Assembly (NCBI GenBank): GCA_026260175.1
Contig: JAKCWW010001190.1
Coordinates: 1-64,000, forward strand
Reading direction: 5' to 3'
Length of the DNA stretch: 64,000 bases
DNA from: Reticulitermes lucifugus
Lineage: Eukaryota; Arthropoda; Insecta; Blattodea; Rhinotermitidae
Shown here: positions 35,101 through 42,200 of the stretch, piece by piece
Layout: each line of letters opens with the position of its first letter
Position numbering within the stretch: the stretch's first letter is position 1
The notes under the pieces: model-generated
The model's database searches: none
The model's input: the letters and a program-made list of their open reading frames with translations, nothing else
Told to the model about the DNA's origin: nothing
Translations under genes and position numbers: made by a program

Positions 35101-37915
35101 TCGACAAGCTATCAGCATGCGTGCTGACTACACACAGGCCTACATCAACCGAGGAGACATTCTACTTAAACTGAACCGTACAAAGGAGGCCCAGGAGGTC
35201 TACGAGAGGGCACTGTTCTATGACAGCAACAATCCTGACATATATTACAACGTGAGTATATGTAGTATGTTGCTTCAGAGCACAGTATCGCAGTCTCGGT
35301 ATATTTGCAATTAACGACATATGCACTGAATAAAATTAATGCAAGCATTTAAGAATTTTATCTTATGGGGGTGTGCAGTTTGGTAACTTGTCCCAGGCCC
35401 AGAAAGCCTTAGTTCAAGCTGTGATAAGGAGTATCATATTAATTTCCAAAACAATCGCTGAAATGTGAAATAAACACAGTAGTTGTCAGTAATAATTCCT
35501 AGCAGTGAATATGAGTTGTTTTGTTAACCACAGTCACACTAAATCAGGGCAAGAGTTCTGGGAAGCTGAACATTTTTTTCACCAAATGTAGGTTATTTAC
35601 TGAATTTCAGTTCATCAAATGTGGAATAATAAGCTATTGTTTATATTCGACAGAGACTGGAAAACGTTTTCACTACATTGGGATTTCGCTGTATATAATT
35701 TTAATTGCTTTACCCATATGTGAATTAATTCATAGAACCATGGAAATCACAGTACGAGAGACTGAGTATTGAATTGTTGATTTCAGTTAGGTGTGGTTTT
35801 CTTGGAGCAAGGGAAAGCATCACAGGCTCTTGCCTACTTGGATAAAGCTCTTGAATTTGACCCAGAACATGAACAAGCCTTACTCAATTCTGCTATACTA
35901 CTTCAAGAGTTGGGCCGTGCAGAGCTTCGCAAAGTGGCCAGAGAAAGACTGCTAAAACTGCTGCGTAAGGTTAGTTGTGTTAATAAAATCAGATTGTTGT
36001 AAACGTCCCATGTATATTCAGTATACTTCTGTTTGCTCCAAAAGCCTACTTCAAAAAACAGTCCATGTCTCTAGTCTTAATTACATCACAGCAGTCAAGG
36101 CACAATAAAATATGTTAAATTTTCTTTCATACGTTTTCTAGGATGCAACCAATGAAAGAGTTCATTTCAACTTGGGCATGTTGGCAATGGATGACCGAGA
36201 TATTGCGGGTGCAGAACACTGGTTTAGACGTGCAGTTCAACTGAAAGAAGACTTCCGAAGTGCTCTGTTTAATTTAGCTCTGCTACTAGCAGATGATCAT
36301 CGTCCACTGGAAGCAGCTCCATTTCTAAATCAACTGGTCAAATTCCATCCTGACCATATCAAGGGACTAATTTTACTTGGTGATATCTACATAAACAATA
36401 TTAAAGATTTGGATGCAGCTGAAAATGTGAGTTTAGTGAGTCATGTTCCTTTCTGCACTTAAGGGCCGCAAACCCTGCTTGATTCTCATCATTCAGTGTT
36501 GCTTCTCAGTAACAACCATCATTTATTGTCCTGCATACCAGTAATTAATCTCAGGCACAGAGGTTTAATTATAGCTGTGTATAAATTATTTGCCACACAG
36601 TTATATCCTTTTGACTTATTTAATTATTTTTTTGACTGCTTGGGATATGTAGCAAGGAAATGGCCATGGCCTTTTAAAGCATTTGACCGGAATGATGGTG
36701 GTGATGTATGGTTTGTCCTGTGGTTAGTATAAAAAGGTTGCTTCAGCCAATTGAGTAATTTTGAAATTAGTCTGGCATTTGAAAAAATATACTTCCAGGA
36801 TCATTTCCTTACCTTGTCTGTTATGTTAGGCTTATATATTTATTTTTTTGGGATTTGAAAAACTGTACTTCGAGGATAATTTCTTTGCCTTGTCTGTTAT
36901 CATAGGCTTATATTTTTCTTTTTATTCTATTTTATTATGCCTTTAGCAGAACTGGAGTTACATTTTATTACATTAGCAGCATCATTGTTATTATTTGTTG
37001 CCTTTGTTTGCTGATAAATTGGCTCCTTCACTTGTAGAAGTTTTTGATACTTTGTGTAAGTGTTAATGAAATAAATATTTCTGTTTACAGTGCTACAAGC
37101 GTATCTTGCAGCTTGACCCTGAAAATATTCAGGGCTTGCACAACCTGTGTGTGGTTTATGTGGAACGAGGAAATCTATTGCGTGCTGAAGCATGCTTGAC
37201 TCGTGCTCACAGACTTGCCCCAAATGAAGATTACGTTCTGAGACATCTCAACATTGTGCAGTCACGCATCAACAAACTCCAGATTCCTCGTTCATCAGAA
37301 GAGGGAGGGGATTTTGAAGATTTTGGGGGTACAGATGACTTCCAGCGCTATGAAGAGAATTTTGATGATGATAACGTGGAAGGGGACTTTGATGATGAAT
37401 TTGGTGCAGAAGAACTGGAGGGAGTTGATGAGTTTGGAGGGGATATTACATATAGTCATAACCACAAAGCATCTCTCAGGAAATCATATTTAGTAGAAAA
37501 AGAGGAAGACTCCAGTGTTTTGGATGATGAAGTATTGGGATTTGCTGACAGTAGATTACATAAGCAGAAACCATCTGAGGCAAGATTTACACATACTGTA
37601 AAAGCATCATCTGTAAAGAGTGATTATAGTAACGAAAATAACCCAGACCCAATGAGAGAAGATACCCGTGAACGAAAGTATGGTTTACCTCAAGAAACTC
37701 AACATTCCTCTATAAAGTCACATCAAACAAATAGAAATAACAAACCACACCCCTCTTCAACAGATGCAATATTTTCAAATAATCCTTCCAGTGGAGTGAA
37801 AGTAAGACAGGAGGAGAAATCTTCAAAGACTATTTTTGCAGACAGTCTGAAGAAAGAAAGCCAAAGGAAAATGTTAGTGAGTCATAATGAACTTAACAAA
37901 CATTCGTCGTCTTAG
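16596..37915 (+). CDS. TMTC3: TMTC3, protein O-mannosyltransferase (transmembrane and TPR repeat-containing protein 3); complete, 14 coding exons
   Basis: Coding exons: 16596-16781, 23675-23811, 24908-24989, 25435-25534, 26331-26446, 28768-28943, 29777-30032, 31770-31918, 32898-33116, 34074-34167, 34961-35251, 35787-35969, 36142-36426, 37091-37915. All introns are GT/AG and all junctions keep frame, giving 3099 nt and 1032 residues; the vertebrate orthologue is about 915. Family knowledge: TMTC1-4 are ER membrane enzymes that add O-linked mannose from dolichol-phosphate mannose to cadherin extracellular domains. Visible landmarks are FVFDDISAI (D30, D31) in the first lumenal loop, [16 protein letters not shown] at 129-144, KEQGITV at 187-193, the DUF1736 core with [14 protein letters not shown] in exon 7, [18 protein letters not shown] in exon 8, and TPR repeats from about 445 to 820. 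[20 protein letters not shown] and HIKGLIL match human TMTC3 better than my recollection of the other paralogues. An acidic tail follows residue 828. No break is seen, so the gene looks functional. Confidence 0.96.
16868..17162 (-). mobile_element. SINE S1, full-length minus copy in TMTC3 intron 1
   Basis: The minus-strand order matches 5197-5460: tRNA-like head with GATATTGTAGTCGGTATAGC, a B-box-like GGGGATCAAATCC, body, and TGCCTTCATGGCATGTGATA end followed by a CCTTTACC-type tail. It lies only about 90 bp behind exon 1. It still holds several CpG sites, so it is probably a younger insertion than those at 18397 and 26780. Confidence 0.87.
17520..17725. mobile_element. foldback MITE with about 70-bp arms
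   Basis: The left arm (CAATAAAACTGTCTGAGGCT, then GTGTCAGGTGGTCCAAATCA, then TTTCAGAGACCAACT) is mirrored by the right arm (AGTTGGTCTCTGAAACGTTA, then ACCACCTGATGCAGCTGCCA, then TTTTATTGGA). The arms are near 85% alike by eye. The loop carries CCATCATCAGGGTTCTG, like the loop of F1, so it is a subfamily or relative of F1. Confidence 0.8.
17726..18396 (+). other. intron 1 sequence, nothing recognised
   Basis: No feature beyond TG-rich AT sequence is seen between the foldback element and the next SINE. Confidence 0.4.
18397..18697 (+). mobile_element. SINE S1, plus copy in TMTC3 intron 1
   Basis: The head has GCACAGTCAATATAGTGACT and a B-box-like GCGGTTCAATTCC. The body has CAGTGGGTACTGGGGGCC and ATAGTGCCAAGATTAAGAA, and the end TGCCTTCATGGCATGCACAG. 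CpGs of outside copies are TG/CA here (AGCGCCGACGTT has become AGTGCCAAGATT); only about two remain. Confidence 0.88.
18703..18890 (-). mobile_element. RTE-like LINE, 3'-end remnant (minus)
   Basis: Minus translation shows [20 protein letters not shown] and then [11 protein letters not shown]. This matches the RTE-type C-terminal pattern AQDRDQWRALVNTVMNL...SFSRRTLLHGVS. The fragment abuts the SINE S1 tail at 18697 in opposite orientation. Only the last 55 or so codons remain. Confidence 0.65.
18891..20253 (+). other. intron 1 sequence
   Basis: A minus-strand 129-codon open frame at 19115-19504 is hydrophobic and low-complexity. It reads against an A-rich plus strand and has no family match. 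No element is recognised. Confidence 0.4.
20254..20455. mobile_element. foldback MITE, family F1
   Basis: The arms GTCCTCTGGGATGTTACACC/ATGTCAACTG and CATGGTGTAACATTCCAGAA/GGCTTGAATG pair with each other. The outer end AGGTTCTCATAACGATGCTG matches the start of the 11970 copy. The right outer end TTCCAGAAGGCTTGAAT recurs at about 33886. Confidence 0.72.
20788..20852. repeat. near-perfect palindrome, 31-bp arms and 3-base loop
   Basis: The left arm at 20788-20818 and right arm at 20822-20852 pair over 31 bases with one mismatch, with ATG as loop. The core of the arm is GTTACATGTGCAGTTAGTTG. A transcript of either strand would fold into a very stable short hairpin. No matching copy was seen elsewhere in the window. 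Confidence 0.95.
21205..21360. mobile_element. foldback MITE, family F1
   Basis: The left arm TGGTCTGGGATGTGACACTA and right arm CTACACAGTGCCACATACCA pair around a core CTACCCTGAAGATGGAGGCA. The outer end CAGGAATGCTG also fits F1 ends. The read-through peptide pattern of this family (DVTPCSL) is seen clearly in the half copy at 51565. Confidence 0.7.
21361..23674 (+). other. intron 1 sequence up to exon 2
   Basis: No element or exon is recognised here. Open frames on both strands are short and without context. CpG is rare. Confidence 0.4.
23675..23811 (+). CDS. TMTC3: TMTC3 coding exon 2 (residues 63-108)
   Basis: The acceptor CTCTCTACAG is followed by [20 protein letters not shown], the conserved segment after the first loop. 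A hydrophobic helix then runs at about 91-107 ([17 protein letters not shown]). The donor is CAG|GTAAAG in phase 2, so codon 108 (Arg) is split with exon 3. Confidence 0.96.
24205..24378 (+). repeat. dispersed repeat 'CCAGTGGGAG' family, copy 3 (in intron 2)
   Basis: TCTATCCAGTGGGAGCCATG, GCGGACAGATGGACGTGACA and the ACGCCTAAAAATC end appear in the same order as at 1370 and 2640. It is shorter, with fewer CpGs, in keeping with its place inside the CpG-poor interval. Confidence 0.7.
24908..24989 (+). CDS. TMTC3: TMTC3 coding exon 3 (residues 108-135)
   Basis: After TTTGTTTTGTTTTAG the exon encodes [20 protein letters not shown] and IHTEA, a signature segment of the family (HPIHTEA at 129-135). 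It ends at GCT|GTAAGT in phase 0. Confidence 0.95.
25435..25534 (+). CDS. TMTC3: TMTC3 coding exon 4 (residues 136-169)
   Basis: Encodes [20 protein letters not shown] and then [13 protein letters not shown]. It completes the [16 protein letters not shown] motif and a membrane helix at about 143-160. The donor is ACAG|GTATAA in phase 1, splitting Gly169. Confidence 0.95.
26040..26120 (+). repeat. (TTG)n followed by (GT)n microsatellite
   Basis: A short TTG run at 26040-26057 is followed by a GT run from about 26075 to 26120 in intron 4. Confidence 0.95.
26331..26446 (+). CDS. TMTC3: TMTC3 coding exon 5 (residues 169-207)
   Basis: Encodes [20 protein letters not shown] and then [19 protein letters not shown]. 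The CKEQGITV block (186-193) is highly conserved in TMTC proteins. The donor AAG|GTAAGT is in phase 0. Confidence 0.96.
26531..26580. other. assembly gap (50 N) in intron 5
   Basis: Fifty N after a GT run and a T homopolymer. The gap lies between exons 5 and 6, so no coding sequence appears to be lost, since the junction keeps frame and family sequence. Confidence 0.98.
26780..27065 (+). mobile_element. SINE S1, old plus copy in TMTC3 intron 5
   Basis: The head has ATCAGTATACTGACTAGACT and a B-box-like GAGTTCAATTCCC. The body has CAGTGGGTACCAGG and CTAGTACTGATGTTAAGAAT, and the end ACCTTCATGGTGTGCAAAGG. No CpG at all remains, against more than a dozen in the copy at 7425. Confidence 0.86.
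27204..28546 (+). mobile_element. Tigger/pogo-like DNA transposon, internally deleted and decayed
   Basis: The terminal inverted repeats CAGTGAAACTTGG (left, 27204) and CCAAGTTTCACTG (right, ending 28546) are flanked by TA on both sides, the target duplication expected of Tc1/mariner-pogo elements. The element is 1343 bp, plus-strand coding. Fragments of a CENP-B-type transposase are visible: an N-terminal [18 protein letters not shown] piece near 27886-27939, the DDE start [19 protein letters not shown] at about 27980-28040, and [20 protein letters not shown] near 28275-28330, which holds the second acidic residue. Stops interrupt the frame (for example CK* after PSRCK near 27870, and after MKTWLL at 28174). 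The helix-turn-helix to DDE linker, normally over 100 residues, is missing. It is dead but well bounded. Confidence 0.88.
27977..28174 (+). pseudogene. Tigger transposase DDE-domain fragment
   Basis: The 65-codon frame [20 protein letters not shown], then [19 protein letters not shown] and [20 protein letters not shown], matches the DDE core of Tigger/Jerky-like transposases (pattern NADETGLFYKLLPxxTL..SKERITVLL..N..G). It contains the first catalytic Asp. It ends at a stop, and matching sequence resumes about 100 bases later. Confidence 0.88.
28768..28943 (+). CDS. TMTC3: TMTC3 coding exon 6 (residues 208-266)
   Basis: Encodes [20 protein letters not shown] and then a hydrophobic helix [20 protein letters not shown], ending [19 protein letters not shown] across the junction with exon 7 is the start of the DUF1736 region. 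The donor ACAAG|GTAATT is in phase 2. Confidence 0.95.
29022..29285 (+). mobile_element. tRNA-derived SINE, family S2, plus copy in TMTC3 intron 6
   Basis: The head CCCAGTGGCCGTGCAGTCTT and B-box-like GTGGGTTCAAATCCCAC are typical of a tRNA-derived SINE. The body includes GGAGGAGGCCTAGGCCCAC and the end GTTGTCAAGCCATGAAAAAA. The same head and end occur in reverse at 63312-63555. This copy holds about four CpGs, against about fourteen in the shorter readable part of the other. Confidence 0.85.
29777..30032 (+). CDS. TMTC3: TMTC3 coding exon 7 (residues 266-351), DUF1736 core
   Basis: Encodes [20 protein letters not shown], then [20 protein letters not shown], then helix [19 protein letters not shown]. 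The RFDNPA..PTP.RQL.YNYL...[12 protein letters not shown].(V/I)PL(V/I)ES pattern is the family-defining DUF1736 segment. The donor ATG|GTAAGT is in phase 0. Confidence 0.97.
31240..31450 (+). mobile_element. RTE-like LINE, 3'-end remnant in intron 7
   Basis: The nucleotide block ATAGAACTGGCTTAGTATAA, then GGTCCAGTGGAGGGCTTGTG, then AACATGGTAATGAAACTGTT matches the coding block for LAQDRxQWRALVNTVMNL of RTE-type elements. The reading frame is lost. The tail CAGCTGAGTGAGTCAGTGAG is unlike the other copies. Confidence 0.45.
31770..31918 (+). CDS. TMTC3: TMTC3 coding exon 8 (residues 352-401)
   Basis: Encodes [20 protein letters not shown] and then [20 protein letters not shown]. [24 protein letters not shown] is nearly invariant in TMTC3 orthologues. 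It contributes at least two membrane helices. The donor AGAG|GTAAGC is in phase 2. Confidence 0.97.
32022..32112. repeat. alternating purine-pyrimidine (TG/CA) tract
   Basis: TGCACACAGATGTGTGTGTG and GCGCACGCACACGCGTGC form an imperfect alternating tract in intron 8. It is able in principle to adopt Z-DNA, and it is one of the few CpG-bearing spots in this interval. Confidence 0.75.
32898..33116 (+). CDS. TMTC3: TMTC3 coding exon 9 (residues 401-474)
   Basis: Encodes the last membrane helix [18 protein letters not shown], then [20 protein letters not shown] and the first TPR ([20 protein letters not shown], then ALQYFQKAV). The donor is TTAG|GTTGGA, which lacks the usual A/G at +3 but keeps G at +5. 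Without splicing the frame runs on for a few codons and stops at 33144. Phase 2. Confidence 0.93.
33790..33930. mobile_element. degenerate F1 foldback MITE in intron 9
   Basis: GCAGATGAAGGCACTATGAT, CATTGCACCACATTCCAGAA and GGCTTGAAT match the core and right arm of the copy at 20254. The left arm is badly diverged. Confidence 0.5.
34074..34167 (+). CDS. TMTC3: TMTC3 coding exon 10 (residues 474-505)
   Basis: Encodes [20 protein letters not shown] and then [11 protein letters not shown], a TPR repeat. It matches the family pattern VQPDDIGAHMNVGRTYKNL...EAEE. The donor AAG|GTAAAG is in phase 0. Confidence 0.96.
34961..35251 (+). CDS. TMTC3: TMTC3 coding exon 11 (residues 506-602)
   Basis: Encodes [60 protein letters not shown] and further TPR units. 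[10 protein letters not shown] and [16 protein letters not shown] are hallmarks of TMTC3. CAC|GTGAGT-like donor AAC|GTGAGT in phase 0. Confidence 0.97.
35787..35969 (+). CDS. TMTC3: TMTC3 coding exon 12 (residues 603-663)
   Basis: Encodes [40 protein letters not shown] and [19 protein letters not shown], a TPR pair with the family's LR..AR.RLL ending. The donor AAG|GTTAGT is in phase 0. Confidence 0.96.
36142..36426 (+). CDS. TMTC3: TMTC3 coding exon 13 (residues 664-758)
   Basis: Encodes [60 protein letters not shown] and [15 protein letters not shown]. The NLGMLAMDD and [12 protein letters not shown] blocks point to TMTC3 rather than other TMTC members. The donor AAT|GTGAGT is in phase 0. 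Confidence 0.97.
36773..36925. repeat. imperfect tandem duplication of about 76 bp in intron 13
   Basis: The block with CTTCCAGGATCATTTCCTTA and CCTTGTCTGTTATGTTAGGC at about 36773-36848 is followed directly by a diverged copy (CTTCGAGGATAATTTCTTTG, then CCTTGTCTGTTATCATAGGC). Differences are scattered substitutions, so the duplication is old. Confidence 0.85.
37091..37915 (+). CDS. TMTC3: TMTC3 last coding exon 14 (residues 759-1032)
   Basis: Begins with [20 protein letters not shown] and then [20 protein letters not shown], ending the TPR domain with [13 protein letters not shown]. Residues 828-876 are very acidic with repeated D/E-F-G spacing ([25 protein letters not shown]). About 155 further residues are Ser, Lys, Asn and Glu rich with no recognised domain. 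The stop TAG is at 37913-37915. The tail makes the protein over 100 residues longer than vertebrate TMTC3. Confidence 0.95.
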   Translation, partial: CYKRILQLDPENIQGLHNLCVVYVERGNLLRAEACLTRAHRLAPNEDYVLRHLNIVQSRINKLQIPRSSEEGGDFEDFGGTDDFQRYEENFDDDNVEGDFDDEFGAEELEGVDEFGGDITYSHNHKASLRKSYLVEKEEDSSVLDDEVLGFADSRLHKQKPSEARFTHTVKASSVKSDYSNENNPDPMREDTRERKYGLPQETQHSSIKSHQTNRNNKPHPSSTDAIFSNNPSSGVKVRQEEKSSKTIFADSLKKESQRKMLVSHNELNKHSSS

Positions 37916-39780
37916 CAGTCTTAAATTTATACCACAGAGTTTAGCGAGACTTTCCGTTCTACTTTAGTAATTTGACATGACTGAAAGGTGGCTGTTTCTC
38001 CTGTGTATGGAACAGGGGGAGAGTTTCTGTACAATCAGCTGACACCAACAGAATCTGAATATGTTCAATTTTCCACCCTTTTATAAGTGTACCAGATGAA
38101 AGTTTGTGATGGTTAACAACAGGTGCAGTGTTATTAATGCACGAGCATTTTACTTGTGTTTCTAAGGTATGTTAATAGATCCTTGACCTAGTTCTTACAT
38201 TTTCTCTCTGAGAAGTATATTCTTTTAAGCTTTATTTACTGTCACTACACTGATATTCAAGAAGCAGTCGGCAAATATTTAATAATGTTGGTGTTGTGGA
38301 AAAAGTCATTAACTGTCATTTAAGCAGCATCATATTCAGGAGGTCATCAAACTCAATTTCTAATAATGTAATGCTTTTTCTACTGCTGAAGTAAGTGATA
38401 TAAGTTTCTTTACAACACAGTATTTTTTGGCCTGTATATTCTTGAAACATTATATATATATATATATATATAGTTTTCCATAAATAGTAAAATTAATTTT
38501 CTCAAGACTTTCTTCAGTGTAGCTGGTGACTTTTCCCCTGAGACCAACAATGTGCGGTTATGAAATTTGTTATTTTGTAGACACAAACAAAAATAAATCA
38601 GTGGTCATAATGACTACAGAGGCTGTCAGTTCAAAAATGTTATGCACTGGGCAGCTGTGTGAGGTCCTACTGCAGCAGGATAAAGGTGACGGGGGCTCTG
38701 TGCCCTTCAGGACCTTGACTTCCAGTGTCACATCCCCATTCTGTGACATGATCTTTGTAACTCTTTTTCAGTATGCTAGTCATGGTGTGTATGGCACATT
38801 CAGAACTGTGTAATTCACTGTCACTTTATTTCCACACAAGGAATTTTGTTGCTCTCTGCTGATTGTATAAAATTTACTGTGTTAATTATTGTTTATCTTC
38901 TCTGCCACGTCTTGAACATGGCTTTTTAATGGACATTCTTTCCTCCATGTATTCTAGTAGCAGAAGTTTCTTTTTTATACTTTTTTATGTTTTACTATTC
39001 TCAGACTTTTAAGTCACACAAATACAAGATATTCTAACAATGTTTTAGCTGTAGTTTAGGTGGATGGGGTTGTCCAGCAGTAATGTCAGTTTTTGTGGGG
39101 TGGGTGATTATGTGTCCTGCCTGTGGCATACCTTTGTTTGTGGCAGCTACAAACATGTCTTTAAGAATAACTGTCAGAAGTATTGAGCAGCTGGGTTTGC
39201 TACCTACCCCACAGAACTCATTAGGTGTAATATTCTGTGATAATCAGCATTTGTTTCTAGAGCATAGTGTGAGTTTTGTGAGATGTTTCTAATATTTCAG
39301 TACAATGACTATGCTTTGTATTAGTGAAATCACATTAGGCAATTTGAGCTTTTTGTGTTGCTTGATATTTATTTTACAAGACTTACTAGCTTTAAGTTCT
39401 GCCATGACTAGGGCAAGATATTCTCCTTAGCCTTCCAGTGATGTATATATCTTAGTGATGTGATCTCTCACACGTGAACGTATACATTCTGTGCAGTGTT
39501 ATGTTTTTATATAGTTACAAATTTTATTTCATCAGTCATTTTCATACTCAAAAGCTGAAGGATTTTGTATGGTGTTTTGACTAGTTTGGTATTTCTAAAT
39601 TTAAGTGAATTTTGTCATCAAGTTTCAAATTTTAATCTGAAATCTTGTGTCAGAAATGTTTCAAGCACCTGGAAGGTCTTTGATTTTTATCCAAGATAAG
39701 AGGTTAAATTGGATTCGCATTAAGTTTAATTCAGAAACCATTGTTTTTTTGGTTGTGAATTGCCTTCACTTAATATTTGC
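37916..39780 (+). other. TMTC3 3' UTR and downstream, CpG-poor
   Basis: No further coding exon is seen. Possible poly(A) signals include AATAAA at about 38592. A (TA)n tract lies at 38451-38472. The real cleavage site cannot be fixed from sequence alone. Confidence 0.5.
38451..38472. repeat. (TA)n microsatellite
   Basis: A pure TA run of about 22 bases in the probable 3' UTR. Confidence 0.95.
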
Positions 39781-39787
39781 CATAGTA

Positions 39788-40440
39788 CAGTGAAATCCTC
39801 ATTTAAGGTTTGCCTTGGAGACACACTTTTTGTACCTTAACTAGATAAAAAGCATGAACAGGGGTTCATACAGAAATGCAACAGAAAATTACACCCCATT
39901 GTGAATTATAAATATTTGTTTTAACCTAATAAAAATTTAACACTTCAGACGCTTGGATTGTTCAAAGTTCCCATTGATGAGGGATTTTCCAGCAGGCCTA
40001 CCATCTGCAGTGCAACATGACAGTGCTGTTAGTCCTTCTTTTGACTTCTTGTCACCTTTACAGTCTTCCCATTTGGTAGTCAGACTCTTGTCTGACAGTA
40101 AGCAGTGGCACAGTGTCATCTCATCTACATGAAATGTTTTTTCTTCAACCCACACATGATGGCAGACAATGATCAATCACTCCAGCAATCACAGACTCTA
40201 GACTGACAATGTCCCGTTAACTGGACAAGGTTTTGTATCCTACATCGTGTCTTGTCATAAATCTGTGTAGCTTTCATTGTCTCATTACATTTATACTGGT
40301 TTTCTGACATGTGATAGGTCATCAACAGGCACTTTCTCAGATCTCATTTGCTGAAACCATTCCAAAATAAGTGTATCCTGTTCTTCATGTTCTTCCATTG
40401 CTTTAACTGTAACCCACATTTAATGTTTGCTCCATTATTT
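39788..40440 (-). mobile_element. second Tigger-like transposon remnant (minus)
   Basis: A TA-preceded end CAGTGAAATCCTCATTTAAG at 39788 is a typical Tigger terminus. On the minus strand, from about 40420 down, the translation shows a helix-turn-helix piece EEHEEQDTLILEWFQQMRSE then KVPVDDL. Further left is the DDE start VDEMTLCHCLLSDKSLTTKW then EDCKGDKKSKEGLTAL (39937-40176). The frame is broken several times between the two. I did not find the second terminal repeat, so the right limit is uncertain. It differs clearly from the intron 5 element. Confidence 0.75.
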
Positions 40441-40757
40441 TGTCTTTAGGTAGCATAATTGTACTTTAAGACAGTGGTGCATGTCGAAGACTGTCAGCAC
40501 TACCCATTTGGATTGGCTTCTTCTTGGATGACATGCAGTTTGCTACTTAAGAGTCAACTTGTTTCTTTTGTATCTGTATTTGTTCTGTTTTTAACAACAA
40601 TATATTTAAAATATATTACAGTATTTACACAAATAAATGCATGCCACACACATCTAAAACTTATGAATACAAAGTACGTGTAAGTGGTGCCAAAATTACC
40701 TGCAGATCTACACCAAATACACATGTCTAGTGTTTTGCTCTTACTCGGTCCCCCCCC

Positions 40758-40788
40758 NNNNNNNNNNNNNNNNNNNNNNNNNNNNNNN
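40758..40788. other. assembly gap (31 N)
   Basis: Thirty-one N after a C homopolymer, in the CpG-poor region downstream of TMTC3. Confidence 0.98.
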
Positions 40789-42109
40789 CCTCACTTGTAT
40801 GTGCTCAAAGTTGACAACATAACTTAAAATTTAATCATCCCTTTAAGCAAACGGCAGTAGTGTATAAATACTCATACTATACTGACGTGCAGATTTCATA
40901 TATGGACTGGATTTTCATTCACTAGATGGAAGTAAAACATTTAGACAAGAAACACTACTTTGGGGAAAACTATACATTATTTATATGGCGCATTTTCAGG
41001 GGCCACAGAAATGAATGCAAAATGTAGGAAACTCTCATCAACATCAAGAAACCTTGAATCTAGATGCTGCTGTATATGGTTGAAATCATTCTCCCCTGAT
41101 AAAAGTGCAGTGTGAAAGTCACTGCAAACTATTTACAGAAATAGTGACATGTTCATCCTATCTGCATCCAGAAGTATTTTGTTTTAGAATGAGCAGTATC
41201 CTTATGCCATAACTGTATTTCACATTATATTTAAATATGGCAGTGGGTTTTTACTTGGGTTCCTAGCAAAAATAAATAAATAAACCTTGTCACATGAATT
41301 TCATGGAACCCAATACAATGACAACCAGTCTAGTTAGCTTCAGAGACAAAAACCCAAGGTGATCTGCTGTTATATGTGTTTATTTTATCAGAATAATAAC
41401 TTGAAAAATATTAAATCAGTTACTGTTATCTGAAGACTATCTTTTTCCATCAATATTCTTTCACAAAATCAGCATCTTTCCTTGGAAGCCACAACAATGT
41501 AGCAATTTTTTGCTGCAGTTATATCCACATGGCATACTCTGTAACCAACCAGATTCACATAAGATTGGAGGTCTTCAGCAGTTTAAGAAATTTTCTTGAA
41601 AATGTCCCATGTTCAAGTCCTGCACTTCCAAGCAGTAAATATGAAATAACTGTTGAAGGAATTGTAGTCTTCTGTATGAAAATTTCAGCTTGCTTTAAAG
41701 TTTTACCCATAGCATGGATGGGTCTTTCAACAGAGGAATGCCACTGAAAGTTTCTCCCTGTGCCAAAATGACCATATGACACACTGCTTCATCCTTTTTA
41801 TGAATTTTTCTGCTACCTGGTATTGGACAGGGTTAAAACGTCATAAAAATTGTACATGGCCATGCAATTAATACACTTTCCAACCATTGAGGAGAATTTA
41901 TGGACAGCAGTTTCCTCTACCATCCCATACAGTGTACTCTTTATTCTTAATACAGTTCTTTCATCTTATATCCCTTATTCTCTGCAGTCAGGACATTGGT
42001 ATATGTATACCAATTGAGTATGAAAGTACTCAAAAATAATGCTTTTGGCACATTTACTAGAGCTACATAGAGGTAAATTTCTTCCTGCATGTCAGCACGA
42101 AATAAATAA
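40789..42109 (+). other. CpG-poor sequence, no gene recognised
   Basis: A minus-strand frame at 41555-41782 is open for 75 codons and looks peptide-like (SYLLLGSAGLEHGTF), but I cannot place it in a family. Opposing frames overlap. Nothing else is supported. Confidence 0.35.
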
Positions 42110-42200
42110 GGGTGTGAGGATGTGGGCTTCACCCATCTAGCTCAGGATAGGGTCCAGTGGCATGCTGCTGTGAATGTGATAATATTGTGCTGCATGTTTC
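42110..42200 (+). mobile_element. RTE-like LINE, short 3' remnant
   Basis: Translation gives FTHLAQDRVQWHAAVNVI, matching the RTE-type C-terminal block LAQDRxQWRALVNTV. Only about 30 codons are recognisable. Confidence 0.6.

Noticed and set aside
36496-36732. Open frame after TMTC3 exon 13 that could be an alternative exon
   Set aside because: It has no good acceptor, and the peptide is unrelated to TMTC proteins; the exon 13 to 14 junction already gives family sequence.
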